The position numbers and the translations under genes were made by a program. A stretch of DNA of 39,949 nucleotides from Paenimyroides ummariense (GTDB lineage: Bacteria > Bacteroidota > Bacteroidia > Flavobacteriales > Flavobacteriaceae). The notes under the pieces were generated by a model. The model did no database searches. It saw only the letters and a list, made by a program, of their open reading frames with translations, and was not told where the DNA came from. The DNA is taken from positions 1 through 39,949 of the forward strand of contig NZ_FOVI01000025.1 in NCBI RefSeq assembly GCF_900115115.1, given 5' to 3'. Of the stretch, positions 1 to 9,500 are shown in pieces; the stretch's first letter is position 1; each line of letters begins with the position of its first letter.

Positions 1-214
1 CTTATTTGTTTGTTCCAACGTAAAATTATTAAATTATTCGTAAAAAAAACAGTGAGAATTTTAACATTTTTTATTTTGAAAAACCATAGTTATCGAAAGG
101 GGCTTGATGCTGGATGTGATGCTGCACTTCGATGGAGCTCAGTGACCAGCTTAGTAACGGATGCTTAATGACTGTAAACTACTAAAAAGAAATGTTGCTC
201 AAAATCTAAAGAAA
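1..214. other. intergenic stretch with a possible repeat fragment
   Basis: No convincing coding region is seen. This is the downstream side of the Crp/Fnr gene. Positions about 118-150 contain a GC-richer patch (CTTCGATGGAGCTCAGTGACC is split across it) that resembles, from memory, the short repeats with a CTTCGA...GCTCAGTGACC core that are scattered between genes in many Flavobacteriia. The match is partial and no clear inverted repeat flanks it, so it may be a decayed copy. Confidence 0.3.
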
Positions 215-808
215 TTACTCCAGATAAATCTTTCCTTCAATGATCTTTAGGTAACCTTGTTTTTCCAAATGTTTTATGGTTCTGATTACGGTTTCTACTC
301 GTAAGCCGGTTAAATCTGCTAATTGTTGTCGAGATAATTCCACCACGAAAAAATCGGTTTTTGTTCCAGATTGTTCTTTAAGATAATGCAGTAACTTCAA
401 CAGACGCTTTTCAGGATTTTGCGATGACAATTCAGGTGCCATGATTGCTTTGTAATATAGACGGCGAGCCAAACTGCGGTTTATTTCAACAGAAACTTCA
501 GGGTATTTGTACAGCATTTCATCAAACAACGATTTCTTGATCTGTACCACTACTCCAGCCGAAATTGCAATGGCGTTTGCCGGATAAGGTTCATTGATAA
601 AAAGCGGTGGTTCGCCAAAACTGCGACCTGCCGTAAAAATTTCTTGAATAAATTCTTTACCGTCTTCGCTGTAATTGTTCATCTTTACCTTGCCTTCAAC
701 CACCTGATAATAATACGACGGAAAATGTCCTGCCTTAAAAATCAGTTCATTCTTAACCACGTTACGCAACGTTCCGCCACAATTTAATATCAAATCGACT
801 TTAATCAT
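215..808 (-). CDS. Crp/Fnr-family transcriptional regulator
   Basis: This 197-aa protein has the two-domain layout of the Crp/Fnr family. Residues about 15-110 form the cyclic-nucleotide-binding-type beta barrel, including a GRSFGEPPLF stretch in the place of the phosphate-binding cassette. Residues about 150-190 form a winged helix with the recognition segment around SRQQLADLTGLRVETVIRTI. It lacks the cysteine cluster of an iron-sulfur Fnr; only one Cys is seen, near residue 10. The ATG at 808 lies 20 bases downstream of a good -7 box. The gene lies two genes downstream of the flavohemoglobin, whose promoter carries a Crp/Fnr-like palindrome, so I infer a nitric-oxide or redox-responsive regulator (DNR/NnrR/HcpR-like). 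The ligand cannot be read from sequence. Confidence 0.85.
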   Translation of the reverse strand: MIKVDLILNCGGTLRNVVKNELIFKAGHFPSYYYQVVEGKVKMNNYSEDGKEFIQEIFTAGRSFGEPPLFINEPYPANAIAISAGVVVQIKKSLFDEMLYKYPEVSVEINRSLARRLYYKAIMAPELSSQNPEKRLLKLLHYLKEQSGTKTDFFVVELSRQQLADLTGLRVETVIRTIKHLEKQGYLKIIEGKIYLE

Positions 809-827
809 TGTATCTTAAAATGAACTA

Positions 828-835
828 CAAAGATA
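828..835 (-). promoter_or_regulatory. -7 promoter box of the Crp/Fnr gene
   Basis: On the minus strand this reads TATCTTTG, an exact fit to the Bacteroidota -7 consensus TAnnTTTG. It lies 20 bases upstream of the ATG at 808. A well-spaced -33 TTG was not found, so only the -7 half is supported. Confidence 0.45.
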
Positions 836-853
836 GGCAGTTATTGCAAAAGT

Positions 854-2125
854 TTACTTTTTCAACGCCAGGGTATAAACCGTATAGGGAAATATTTTTT
901 TGGATATATAAAAACTGATAAACACCAAAACCGCCAACGGCAACCAAAGTGCATACGAATTAAAAATTCCGAAGGTTAAAAACAAAGCGGTAAATGGCGC
1001 ATGCAAAGTTGCTGCAACCGTTAAAGCTACGCCTAAAACAACAAAATTAATCAGTTGGGCATCGGCAAAAAAGTACTTTTGAACAATGAGTCCAGCCAAA
1101 GCACCCATAATGGCTCCGCCAAAAATGCTTGGTGCAAACACACCGCCATCGCCACCTAATTTCAGTGTAAATCCGGTTGCAAAAGGTTTTACAAGCAAGG
1201 CCCCAAGCAAAAGCCAAAAACTTACCAAAACAAACAGACTGTTATGATGAATGATGCTTTCTATTGCATGATATCCGTCGCCATACAGTTGCGGAAAAAC
1301 AAACAACACGCAGCCTAAAAGTACACCACCAGCGATTAGTTGCAGGTACGGACTAAAATCTAAAAAGTTATTCTTCTTTACAAACGATACAACCTTGGTC
1401 ATGTACACGCCGTAACAGCCCGCCAAAACGCTTAAGGCAATAAAAAACGGAATTGCCTGATAATGTATAACTGTTTCGTGATTGCCTAAATTAAAAACCG
1501 GTGTAACATTCATTAAGAAAATGATCAATGTAGCAAAACCAACGCTTACCAGATGCGTTACCCAAAACACTTTTGTTTTTTGCTTACCAATGGTTTCGTA
1601 CGAAAAAAACAAACCTGCCAACGGACTGCAGAATAAAAGCGTAACACCACATGCAATTGCCGAACCTATAAACTCTTTGCGGTATTTTTTAAAGATCGGA
1701 TCTTTTCTTGACGCCATATCGCCCAAAGCTGCTGTTGCTACTACGGTTGAAACCTCAATACCTGTGCTTCCGCCAAAAACCACCGTTAAAAATCCGTTGA
1801 AGAAATGCGAAGGCACTTTGTAAGGCGGTAGTTTTTTGCCTTCGCGCACGGCTTCTAGCACCTCGGAAATTCCTTTGTTCTTTTTTTTATTGAAAACGTA
1901 GGTTCTTAAAAAATAAATAATCAGCAAACCTATCAGCGGAAAAACGATAAAAAAAAGTTTAAAATGCTGTGCTTTGTTAAAAAGCAAATGTTCGTATTCT
2001 TCCACTAAATTTTTAAACATCAACGTGATTAATCCAACGATAATCCCCACTAATGCAGCACAATACACAATGCGGCTCCACTTTACCCACACAATATTTT
2101 TCTTTGTAACTATACTATTGTTCAT
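854..2125 (-). CDS. ClC-family chloride channel or Cl-/H+ exchanger
   Basis: This 423-aa integral membrane protein has around ten hydrophobic segments, as expected of the ClC family. The conserved motif region reads GGSTGIEVSTVV; its Glu sits where the gating glutamate of ClC exchangers is found. A second family region is GGDGGVFAPSIFGGAIMGAL. It lacks C-terminal CBS domains, the usual bacterial short form. It lies 50 bases downstream of the hmp stop and 45 bases upstream of the Crp/Fnr gene, all on the minus strand. Its start at 2125 is only 10 bases after a hairpin with a T tract, so it may be expressed by read-through from hmp. Whether it is a channel or an exchanger is not settled by sequence. 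Confidence 0.85.
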   Translation of the reverse strand: MNNSIVTKKNIVWVKWSRIVYCAALVGIIVGLITLMFKNLVEEYEHLLFNKAQHFKLFFIVFPLIGLLIIYFLRTYVFNKKKNKGISEVLEAVREGKKLPPYKVPSHFFNGFLTVVFGGSTGIEVSTVVATAALGDMASRKDPIFKKYRKEFIGSAIACGVTLLFCSPLAGLFFSYETIGKQKTKVFWVTHLVSVGFATLIIFLMNVTPVFNLGNHETVIHYQAIPFFIALSVLAGCYGVYMTKVVSFVKKNNFLDFSPYLQLIAGGVLLGCVLFVFPQLYGDGYHAIESIIHHNSLFVLVSFWLLLGALLVKPFATGFTLKLGGDGGVFAPSIFGGAIMGALAGLIVQKYFFADAQLINFVVLGVALTVAATLHAPFTALFLTFGIFNSYALWLPLAVLVFISFYISKKIFPYTVYTLALKK

Positions 2126-2131
2126 ATATGC

Positions 2132-2154
2132 AAAAAGAGAAGCATTGCTTCTCT
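2132..2154 (-). terminator. terminator/attenuator hairpin between hmp and the ClC gene
   Basis: A perfect 8-bp stem AGAGAAGC/GCTTCTCT with a 3-base loop (2136-2154) is followed on the minus strand by TTTTT. It lies just after the hmp stop and ends about 10 bases before the ClC start codon, so it could end hmp transcripts or act as an attenuator for the next gene. Confidence 0.7.
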
Positions 2155-2175
2155 GTTTTTAAATTATAAATTTTA

Positions 2176-3378
2176 TTAGATAGATTTCGGTCCGAATTCC
2201 TCAAAGAAAATATGCTTTTCACTGATTTTATTGTCGGTTAGTTCTTTGACTGCTTTTTCGATAAAAGGTTTTGGTCCGCAGATATAATACTCGGCTTCGG
2301 GTTCAAACTGCCATTTTTCAATTTTAGAAAAATCGAGCATGCCTTCATAAACATCTTTTGCCGCCAAGGTTTCATTGACCACTTCATAAAACTGATGTTG
2401 TTTTACCTGTTGATTTTCTTTAGTGATCGTTTCCAATCGGTTTCCAAAAGCTCGAACTTCTTCATTTCTACAAGCGTGGATCCAAACTAACTCACTGTTT
2501 TCTTTTGATTGATCTAAAGATTCTAACATAGACATTAACGGTGTTTGACCGATTCCGCCACTAATGAATACTTTTTTAGGATACATATTCTGCAAGGTAA
2601 AGTTTCCTGCCGGTGAACTGATCGATAAAATGTTTCCTTCATGAACCTCATCGTGCAAAAAGTTGCTGATCATTCCGTTGATATCAAATTTTTCGTTGCG
2701 TTCGCGTTTAACCGAAATTCGTAAATAATCTTTGTTCGGTGCACACGAAATACTGTATTGTCTTATCTGGTTTAAATTGATGTTTGGAAGAAAAACCTGA
2801 ACGCTGATGTACTGCCCGGGAATAAAATTTGGAACCGCACTACCGTCTTCTGTAACCAAATAGAACGATGTAATTTCTTTAGATTCCTGAACTTTGCGTT
2901 GAACTTTAAAATTTTTCCAACCAACCCATTGTCCGTTTGTCTGCTGCTTGCCTTCGTACATTTTGGCTTCGTGACCAATCATCAACCCCGCTAATTGTCC
3001 GTACGCAGCTTTCCAAGCATCCAGAACCTCATCGGTAGCCAAATCTTGTAAAACTTCTTTGATCGATGCCAGTAAATGCGTCCCGACAATATCATATTGT
3101 TCAGGCTGTATATTTAAACTAACATGCTTGTGTCCGATTAAATCAACAGCAGGCATTAAAACCGCCGGATTCGATATATTTTCTGCATACGCCAAAACCG
3201 CCATAGCCAAAGCCGTTTGCTGCTTGCCCGACTGCTGGTTTCCCATATTAAACAGATTTTTTAATTCGGGATGATGCGTAAACATTCTGTTGTAAAAGTG
3301 TGTAGTTAAAGCAACTCCACCCGTACGTAACAACGGAACCGTGCTTAGTATAATTTCTTTTTGTTTATCTGAAAGCAT
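2176..3378 (-). CDS. hmp: flavohemoglobin, nitric oxide dioxygenase
   Basis: Flavohemoglobin oxidises nitric oxide to nitrate with O2 and NAD(P)H. Counted from the ATG at 3378 the protein is 400 aa, close to E. coli Hmp (396). Residues align by number: Tyr29 and Gln53 in the distal haem pocket, proximal His85 in GHKHVSL, the FAD-binding RQYS at 206-209, the nicotinamide-binding GGIGQTP at 274-280, and the CGP motif at 367-369. A longer reading frame begins at a TTG at 3402, but that codon overlaps the predicted -7 box, so 3378 is preferred. The promoter holds a Crp/Fnr-like palindrome, which suggests control by the regulator at 215-808 (inferred). Confidence 0.95.
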   Translation of the reverse strand: MLSDKQKEIILSTVPLLRTGGVALTTHFYNRMFTHHPELKNLFNMGNQQSGKQQTALAMAVLAYAENISNPAVLMPAVDLIGHKHVSLNIQPEQYDIVGTHLLASIKEVLQDLATDEVLDAWKAAYGQLAGLMIGHEAKMYEGKQQTNGQWVGWKNFKVQRKVQESKEITSFYLVTEDGSAVPNFIPGQYISVQVFLPNINLNQIRQYSISCAPNKDYLRISVKRERNEKFDINGMISNFLHDEVHEGNILSISSPAGNFTLQNMYPKKVFISGGIGQTPLMSMLESLDQSKENSELVWIHACRNEEVRAFGNRLETITKENQQVKQHQFYEVVNETLAAKDVYEGMLDFSKIEKWQFEPEAEYYICGPKPFIEKAVKELTDNKISEKHIFFEEFGPKSI

Positions 3379-3399
3379 TGCTGTAAATTTTATTTTAAG

Positions 3400-3446
3400 C
3401 AAAATTAGTTCCGGTTAAACATCAATTCTTATGATTGTAATCATAA
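3400..3446 (-). promoter_or_regulatory. hmp promoter with Crp/Fnr-type palindrome
   Basis: On the minus strand TAATTTTG (3400-3407) matches the TAnnTTTG -7 box. Upstream, 3429-3446 is a perfect 18-bp palindrome, TTATGATTGTAATCATAA. Its centre lies about 42 bases before the predicted start of transcription, which is the class II activator position known for Crp/Fnr proteins. Confidence 0.65.
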
Positions 3447-3471
3447 AAACCACTTTTTAGTAGAAAATTAA

Positions 3472-3508
3472 TAAAAAAAAATCCACCAACCTATTTAGAT
3501 TAGTGGAT
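3472..3508 (-). terminator. terminator of the 16.7-kb operon
   Basis: On the minus strand, 3508-3481 forms a 13-bp stem with two G-U pairs and a 2-base loop (ATCCACTAATCTA / TAGGTTGGTGGAT), followed by eight or more T. It lies 29 bases after the stop of the last gene of the run. Confidence 0.85.
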
Positions 3509-3537
3509 GCTATTTTGAGGTGCTATTTAGCGGTTGA

Positions 3538-4023
3538 TTATTTACCCGCTTTCAATACCAGATTATCAATGTAAACTGCCTGATGGATTCCGTTTAAAAG
3601 TACTTTAAAACCTAAATGCGCATCGTTTTTCAAGTTGATCGTGTACGATTTTTTAGTACCTGTAATTGCCGATGGTTTTGAAATAGATACATACGACTTA
3701 GCATCAGAAACAGAACCGATAGAGAACAATTCCAAAGAAGCATCACCAGAATTTTTAGAAATATCAAGCGTTAATTTATAAGTTCCCGCTTTCATTTTTG
3801 GTGTTGATAAGATCATTCTTTCGCCTGAACTCATCATAGAATAAAAAGTGATTTTACCTTCGCTGTTGTAAAGCATTGATTTACCAGATTCTGCATTCCA
3901 ACACTTGTCAATTTTTTTCCAAGCATCAAAGTTTTCATTCAAACTTGTTAAAGTACTACATTGCGCGTTCGATGCAAAAGATGCACCTAACACCAATAAT
4001 CCTGATAATATTATTTTTTTCAT
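3538..4023 (-). CDS. secreted beta-sandwich (carbohydrate-binding-like) protein, last gene of the operon
   Basis: This 161-aa protein opens with a signal peptide, MKKIILSGLLVLGASFASNA, with cleavage likely before QCSTL. The mature part begins LNENFDAWKKIDKCWNAES and ends with YIDNLVLKAGK. That layout, an opening ENF-x-W segment and a closing ID(N/D)(L/V) strand, is typical of jelly-roll domains found in Flavobacteriia secreted proteins (cleaved-adhesin or CBM-like). There are two Cys at the start of the mature chain. No type IX sorting domain is evident. The start overlaps the previous stop by 4 bases (ATGA), so it is translationally coupled to the 833-aa protein. Function unknown; a role in binding a surface glycan would be a guess. 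Confidence 0.75.
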   Translation of the reverse strand: MKKIILSGLLVLGASFASNAQCSTLTSLNENFDAWKKIDKCWNAESGKSMLYNSEGKITFYSMMSSGERMILSTPKMKAGTYKLTLDISKNSGDASLELFSIGSVSDAKSYVSISKPSAITGTKKSYTINLKNDAHLGFKVLLNGIHQAVYIDNLVLKAGK

Positions 4024-6521
4024 TTTTTATTTAGATTAGATATAAATTTGCGGTAAAAGTACTTAAAAAAGCTTTTGTAGAAAAGTGTTTTTATGGTGGA
4101 TATGTTTTTAGAATCTTGTAACAGAGTATTCATTAAAATTTCACAGTCCATATAACGTCGTACCGAATTCTGTATCGTATTTCGGACGTCCCCCATAGGA
4201 CCATGCCATTTACGTCTGTAATTATCGGTATTCACAAACTGTCCTTCATTGTAACGCGGCCATTTGGCGTGGACAGGATGCCCACCCGGATCAGGTTCCA
4301 GCCTGTGGAACGCAACATTGGAATCAACCGTAAGGCTGTAGTTGTCTACCAGTTGCCACCATTGCGAGTTGTTTGCAGTATTGATAAAGGATGTATAGTA
4401 CTCAAAGAAAATCTGTCTTACGAAATTGCCTTGTATGGAAAACCGGACTTTTCTTCCATTGTCTATAAAATGTTTCCCGTTAATTGCACTTCCGGTGAGT
4501 GTCTTTCTTAACGTTGTATGAAAATCATAGTTATTTGCCGCTTCCGAAGAAAGTACCTCCAAACGTATATTTCCGGCTGTGGTATTGGCAGCAGGCTGAA
4601 CCGCGAAAAACAGCTCCGAAGCATGCTGTACCTCTATGATACCTTCGCCGTAATTCTGTACAAAAGCTAAAGGATTGACGGCTGGATTGACAATGCCGAG
4701 TGCCTGTGCATATAGCACGGCATCGGTAAAAGTAACGACAAGATTATTTCCTGCAAGCTGGTATACCCATGTTCTGCTTGTATTGTTGATTGTATAAGGG
4801 ACTACAGAAAAATCAAGCGTAGTTACTACAGGCTGATAAGGTGCACGCATCAGGCGTACGAAATCATTCGGCTTGTTGAATCCCTGCGGTGCTCCCTGAT
4901 AATAATTTCCTTTCGGCAGGTGTTGCAACAGGTCATGTTTAAACTGCCATCGAACATGGATACCTTCGGTACTGTCCGTTCCGTGTGATCCTACGGATTG
5001 CAGGAAAAGATGTGCAGACTGCAAACGGCTTTTCGCATCAAGCAATACAATATCTTCCGGATTGGGGTCAGGATCATTACCGCACAAAAATTCAGTACCC
5101 AGATTCTCCAATCCTTCATAAACTTCCAGACCGTAGTAACCCACATCTGCTCTTTGCATTGACAAAGGAAATTCTTCAATCTTCAATTCCAATGGCGAGA
5201 GGTTCAGATCTTCCCCTAAGGGGCGTGTTTTACACGTTTCATATTCCGTTTCCGCGGAGGCTAGATAAAATGCCTTATGTTCCCACGGATTATAATAGGC
5301 ACTCAACCACGAGCTAAATTTATTTTTTTCTATCTCTTCATTCAGCGTAAAGCCCCTGTTTTCCTCCGTACTGAAGATTTCCTTTGTCCATTGGGTGCCG
5401 GAAAGATCAGACTTCAAATTATAAAGAAAACTGTCTTTTGAAAAGTAGTAACCATAATCATTTAAAAACACGTGATGGTCACCCTGCTGCTCAAAATTTT
5501 TAACTTCTACATGTGCAGCCTGATTGACATTTTGGTTGTCTTCCGTGATTTCGGCAATAAAATAATGCGTGAACTCCTCGTACATAGGTACTGGAGCTAT
5601 CACCCAATCCACCAGAACAGGTGCTTTCGTAAATATAGGCACCTCAATAAATTGCAGGTTAAGCCACCACCTTCTTATCGGTGCCAAATGGAACGTTTGC
5701 GGGCGGAAGCGGTGGTAGGAACCGATCACCAGATAACGTTCCTCGTTAATACGGGATACACTGTAAATATCAAGGTAATCCCTGTCGTAGCCCGGGGTCT
5801 GTCCCGGATAGGTCAGCACGTTGCTCTGAACGATATTCAGATCCTGATCCACCACGGTAATGATCCCGTTGTCGGGCATCGAATTATCACTTGTTCCCAC
5901 ACCTCCGAATAGATGAAGCATTCCGTTTCTCACATCCTCGTAGCGGTAATTCAATTCGATGCCTGCTCCCAAGATCCGGTTTACATTATATGAAATAATT
6001 TCATACGGATGAATCTTCATCAGGCAGTAATCGATCTGTACAACCTGATTACTGTTGTCGGTATGTATCTCATGTACGTTGACAACCATCGAATTGTCGT
6101 CAAACTTATGCAGGCGTGCCTTTATACCGAGCTTTTGCGCATAAAATGGGGTATCGTAACGGTCATAAACTTTATTGAAGTACTGCAAGGCACCTTCGTT
6201 CGCATCGATGCGCAGCAAGATCACACTGTTCAGATCGTAAACAAGTGCATATAATATCTCGGGAGACTCCCCGACAAGCAGGTCTTCCACATGGGAAACA
6301 TCCCAGTGAGAATATCCGCTGGTTATCGTAGGGTATATGTAACTGCGCTCCCAGAGCATCGTACCTGTTTCATTGATACAGGCAATGTAGGGCACCGAAA
6401 ATATACCTGTATCGGGACGTTTGGTATTACCAAGCACATAGGTGTACTCGTTGATTTTTACGGCTTTGTATATTTTTGTCGTATTGCTCCCTGCTTCTAT
6501 ATATCGGTTTACGTAAGTCAT
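4020..6521 (-). CDS. 833-aa propeller-like protein of the unknown operon
   Basis: I do not recognise a named family. The 833-aa product starts MTYVNRYIEAGSNTTKIYKA and has no signal peptide. Residues about 15-280 contain spaced blocks such as ACINETGTMLWERSY, ILLRIDANEGALQYF and ITVVDQDLNIVQSNV, which read like blades of a beta-propeller (a variable strand followed by a short 'internal value' strand). Residues about 500-760 are a separate beta-rich part with SHGTDSTEGIHVRWQFKHDLL and a Trp/Tyr-rich end. The last 40 residues are Lys- and Phe-rich and may be an unstructured tail. It starts 11 bases after the 1852-aa gene stops. Base composition is richer in GC than the genes outside the operon. 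Confidence 0.7.
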   Translation of the reverse strand: MTYVNRYIEAGSNTTKIYKAVKINEYTYVLGNTKRPDTGIFSVPYIACINETGTMLWERSYIYPTITSGYSHWDVSHVEDLLVGESPEILYALVYDLNSVILLRIDANEGALQYFNKVYDRYDTPFYAQKLGIKARLHKFDDNSMVVNVHEIHTDNSNQVVQIDYCLMKIHPYEIISYNVNRILGAGIELNYRYEDVRNGMLHLFGGVGTSDNSMPDNGIITVVDQDLNIVQSNVLTYPGQTPGYDRDYLDIYSVSRINEERYLVIGSYHRFRPQTFHLAPIRRWWLNLQFIEVPIFTKAPVLVDWVIAPVPMYEEFTHYFIAEITEDNQNVNQAAHVEVKNFEQQGDHHVFLNDYGYYFSKDSFLYNLKSDLSGTQWTKEIFSTEENRGFTLNEEIEKNKFSSWLSAYYNPWEHKAFYLASAETEYETCKTRPLGEDLNLSPLELKIEEFPLSMQRADVGYYGLEVYEGLENLGTEFLCGNDPDPNPEDIVLLDAKSRLQSAHLFLQSVGSHGTDSTEGIHVRWQFKHDLLQHLPKGNYYQGAPQGFNKPNDFVRLMRAPYQPVVTTLDFSVVPYTINNTSRTWVYQLAGNNLVVTFTDAVLYAQALGIVNPAVNPLAFVQNYGEGIIEVQHASELFFAVQPAANTTAGNIRLEVLSSEAANNYDFHTTLRKTLTGSAINGKHFIDNGRKVRFSIQGNFVRQIFFEYYTSFINTANNSQWWQLVDNYSLTVDSNVAFHRLEPDPGGHPVHAKWPRYNEGQFVNTDNYRRKWHGPMGDVRNTIQNSVRRYMDCEILMNTLLQDSKNISTIKTLFYKSFFKYFYRKFISNLNKK

Positions 6522-6532
6522 AATTGTCTGTT

Positions 6533-9500
6533 TTAATTGATGGAAACATTGATGAGTTGCTGTTCTTCTACAATGACATAATCAGTGCCGTTCCACGTCC
6601 TGTATACAAAATTGAAATGGAGCGTAGCTGCCGTAATGGCTCCTGCCGTATGCATGATCAGCGCGTTCGAGTAATCTTTAGAATACAATACGCGGTAATT
6701 CGCATCCGCACCTACCTGATCAGGGAACAACACTTCAATCATTCCTTTTTGTGAAGATGTGCCGGTTATCACTTCCAGCGGGAAACGCGGATTATTGAAC
6801 GGTTCCGGATTACGGACAAGCAGTGCCTGCACGATACCCTTATTGGCATCTACGATACGGTTTATCTCTGTACGTACCGCTTTCTGAAGCATCGGCAAAG
6901 CAAACAGTCCTTCTGCTATACGGTCAAACGGATCAAGGAACTGGGTTTCGAGCGATTGGCTTGTCGTGTCAGGCGTGCCCTCTATCGTTGAACGTGCTGC
7001 CGCCAGTATCGTAGCATCCAGTTCCCGTTCTATCGTATAGACTGCTTCCTGCTCTACGGTTACACCATCATCGGCATACATATAGTAGCTTTTCACCTGG
7101 TCCTCAAAATTTCGGTAGCGTGAAGTCTGGAATACATATTCATGAATGATTCTCGCATACTGGTCTTTGATCTCCGGTGTAATTTCTTCCGGATTGATAT
7201 TGGCTGTTCCCCAAAAGAAATTCATGATCTGTACGGTGTACAGCTTCTGCGGTTTCAGCCGTCTTGTTTCAATTTTACGGTAGTAAGACAGCGGTTCCAA
7301 AGGTTCGGTAACGGCAATACAACCATTGGGAAGCATATTGAACCATTGTTTTTCAACAGGTGAAATCAGCGGATTGAGATCAATCATCCAGCTTTCAATG
7401 GTCTGCGGTATAGGCAGTGGTGACAAATCAATACTTTGCTCGGTAGTTTCAAGGTTTGGTGGATTGACAATATCAATGTCTTCCACAGGATCTTTGATGA
7501 TGATCTTCATCGTACCGCCCAGTTCAGGGAATACGCCGTACGCCTCCCATCCATTAAGCATTTTTTCGATATACCGTATTTTAAAGAACAGGTTTACCCC
7601 GGTTTGCGTATCATTGTAGAACATAGGTTTCGCACTTACCAGATCACCGTTCGCGTTCGGATAGGAACGGTCGTAATCTATATAGGAACGCAGCGAAGCA
7701 TGAGGGTACTCGTCCGACTCATTGTGCGTAAGCGGACCGTACGGCGAATATTCATCGGTATGGAAAAAACCAACCGGTCCCGGTGTATGGAATCCGTACG
7801 CATATTCATAAAAAGCCTCATTTTCACCATTATCAACACTGTCTTTAAGTAAAAGGCTTACATAATAGCTGGTATCCGGACGCCAGATCGGTGGCAGATA
7901 ATTGTTTACCGCATGTGCTGCTGCCTGTGCGTCTTCGGTAATATACTGCTGCGACGGAATATTGATATTGTAATCGTAATCTTCCACGGTTACCCATTTC
8001 ACTTCATGGAACAGATTTATGCCCGTGAAATTCTCACCTGTTGTTGTTATCACGATCTTGCTTACCCCCTGATACGGTGAGAAGCTGGAAATGATCGGAT
8101 TCTGCGCCTGAAAACTGCTCACCATTCTGGTTTGTACCAGTTCGTATTTCACAAAAGAGGAATTGGTATCTACTACCGATCGGAAAAACTCGATCTTCAA
8201 TCCATTGTTAAATGTGGTCAGCTTCAGATGTACCTCAACCGAAGGTCCCGAAAGCATAATGATCAGTGGGACAGATTGCGAAAATGCCAGTGACTGGTCG
8301 TATCCGTGCGGATTGCTTTGACCCGTAACCTCTCCGTATTCACCGACAGGTACGATAGCACCGCTACTGTTTATATTGTAGGTGGTATCACCGAACACCT
8401 GATAGGATGCCTCCATGTTCTGGAAAAAGTTCGTTTGCGAACCGTAATACAGAGTTCCAAGAGGTTTGTCAAGGAAATGTGAGATATGTTCCACCTTCAT
8501 AGGTGCCTGGCAGAACAAGGTGGTAGCACCCACACCATAATATTCCGGTGTAAACCAGCTTGGCTCACCTTGTTCCACATACGAGAACGGTGTGGTTGCC
8601 AGCAGGCGGATCGCGTTGTACTGCTTATCTTTTTTCTGCCATTGTCCCGCTTTTATCTTATCGACCATAGGATCGGTTTCGGTAGGATACATTGAGCGGA
8701 ATGGGTTAAACGGCTGCCAACCCGCTGTCGGGCTGTAAGCCATGATCTGGATTTCCTCAATGCTGTACTGGTGCTTTACCTGTCGCAGCTCGATACCCTT
8801 CATGATGCGTTCCGGCGGGATCAGATCGGTACTGTTTTCCGGTGGATTGCTTACACCCCCAAGCATATTTTTTACAGACGTTGAAGGGATCATTCCTTTA
8901 TTGGTCTTTATGTCGATATAGGTATCCAATGGTATCACGTGCTTGCGAATCTCAGCCAGATCAAGATTGATCGAACCGTTCGCAAGCCTTAAATTAGCAA
9001 GGTTGAATGTTTCGCCGGTAAGCATGCTCACACCTTTTACAAGACTGTCCAATTGTGACGGAATATCGCTGAGCGGACTGATCGGTGTACGGTCAACCTC
9101 ACGGTTGAATTCCCATTTCAGTTCGATCTGTCCTTTTACTTTTAATTTTACAAACAACACCTTAATGCTTACGGATACGGCAAACTTACCATACACCATA
9201 AACGGTTTGGGCGATTCTACCGCCAAAAGCAGCGTAATGGAAACGGTAATACGGATGATGACAAAGTTGACGTCTGCCATAAGACCCGTTTCAAAATAAC
9301 CACCCATCTGCGGACGTTCAAAGCTGATACGTCCTCCAAGTTCAAGGTACGCAAGGAACTTAATTCCTATTGGTCCGATGTTGCGTTCAAAACGGAACTC
9401 GCCACGTGCTCCGGCACGGATTCCCTTGCCCGAGAGCATAACGTACGCTTTCAGACTGAAAAGACCTGCCAGCAGACTTGCTGAAATAGGTCTTTCCTCG

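Noticed and set aside
1482..1823. Plus-strand frame opposite the ClC gene
   Set aside because: It is a shadow of the minus-strand gene with no family features; the same holds for the many frames opposite the 1852-aa and 833-aa genes.
3378..3402. Longer hmp protein starting at the TTG at 3402
   Set aside because: The extra eight codons overlap the predicted -7 box and are absent from the family; numbering from 3378 puts Tyr29, Gln53 and His85 at the family positions.
9190..9300. Possible membrane segment in the 1852-aa protein
   Set aside because: The hydrophobic stretch alternates with polar residues on both sides and lies within a long beta-rich region, so a buried strand is more likely than a membrane helix.
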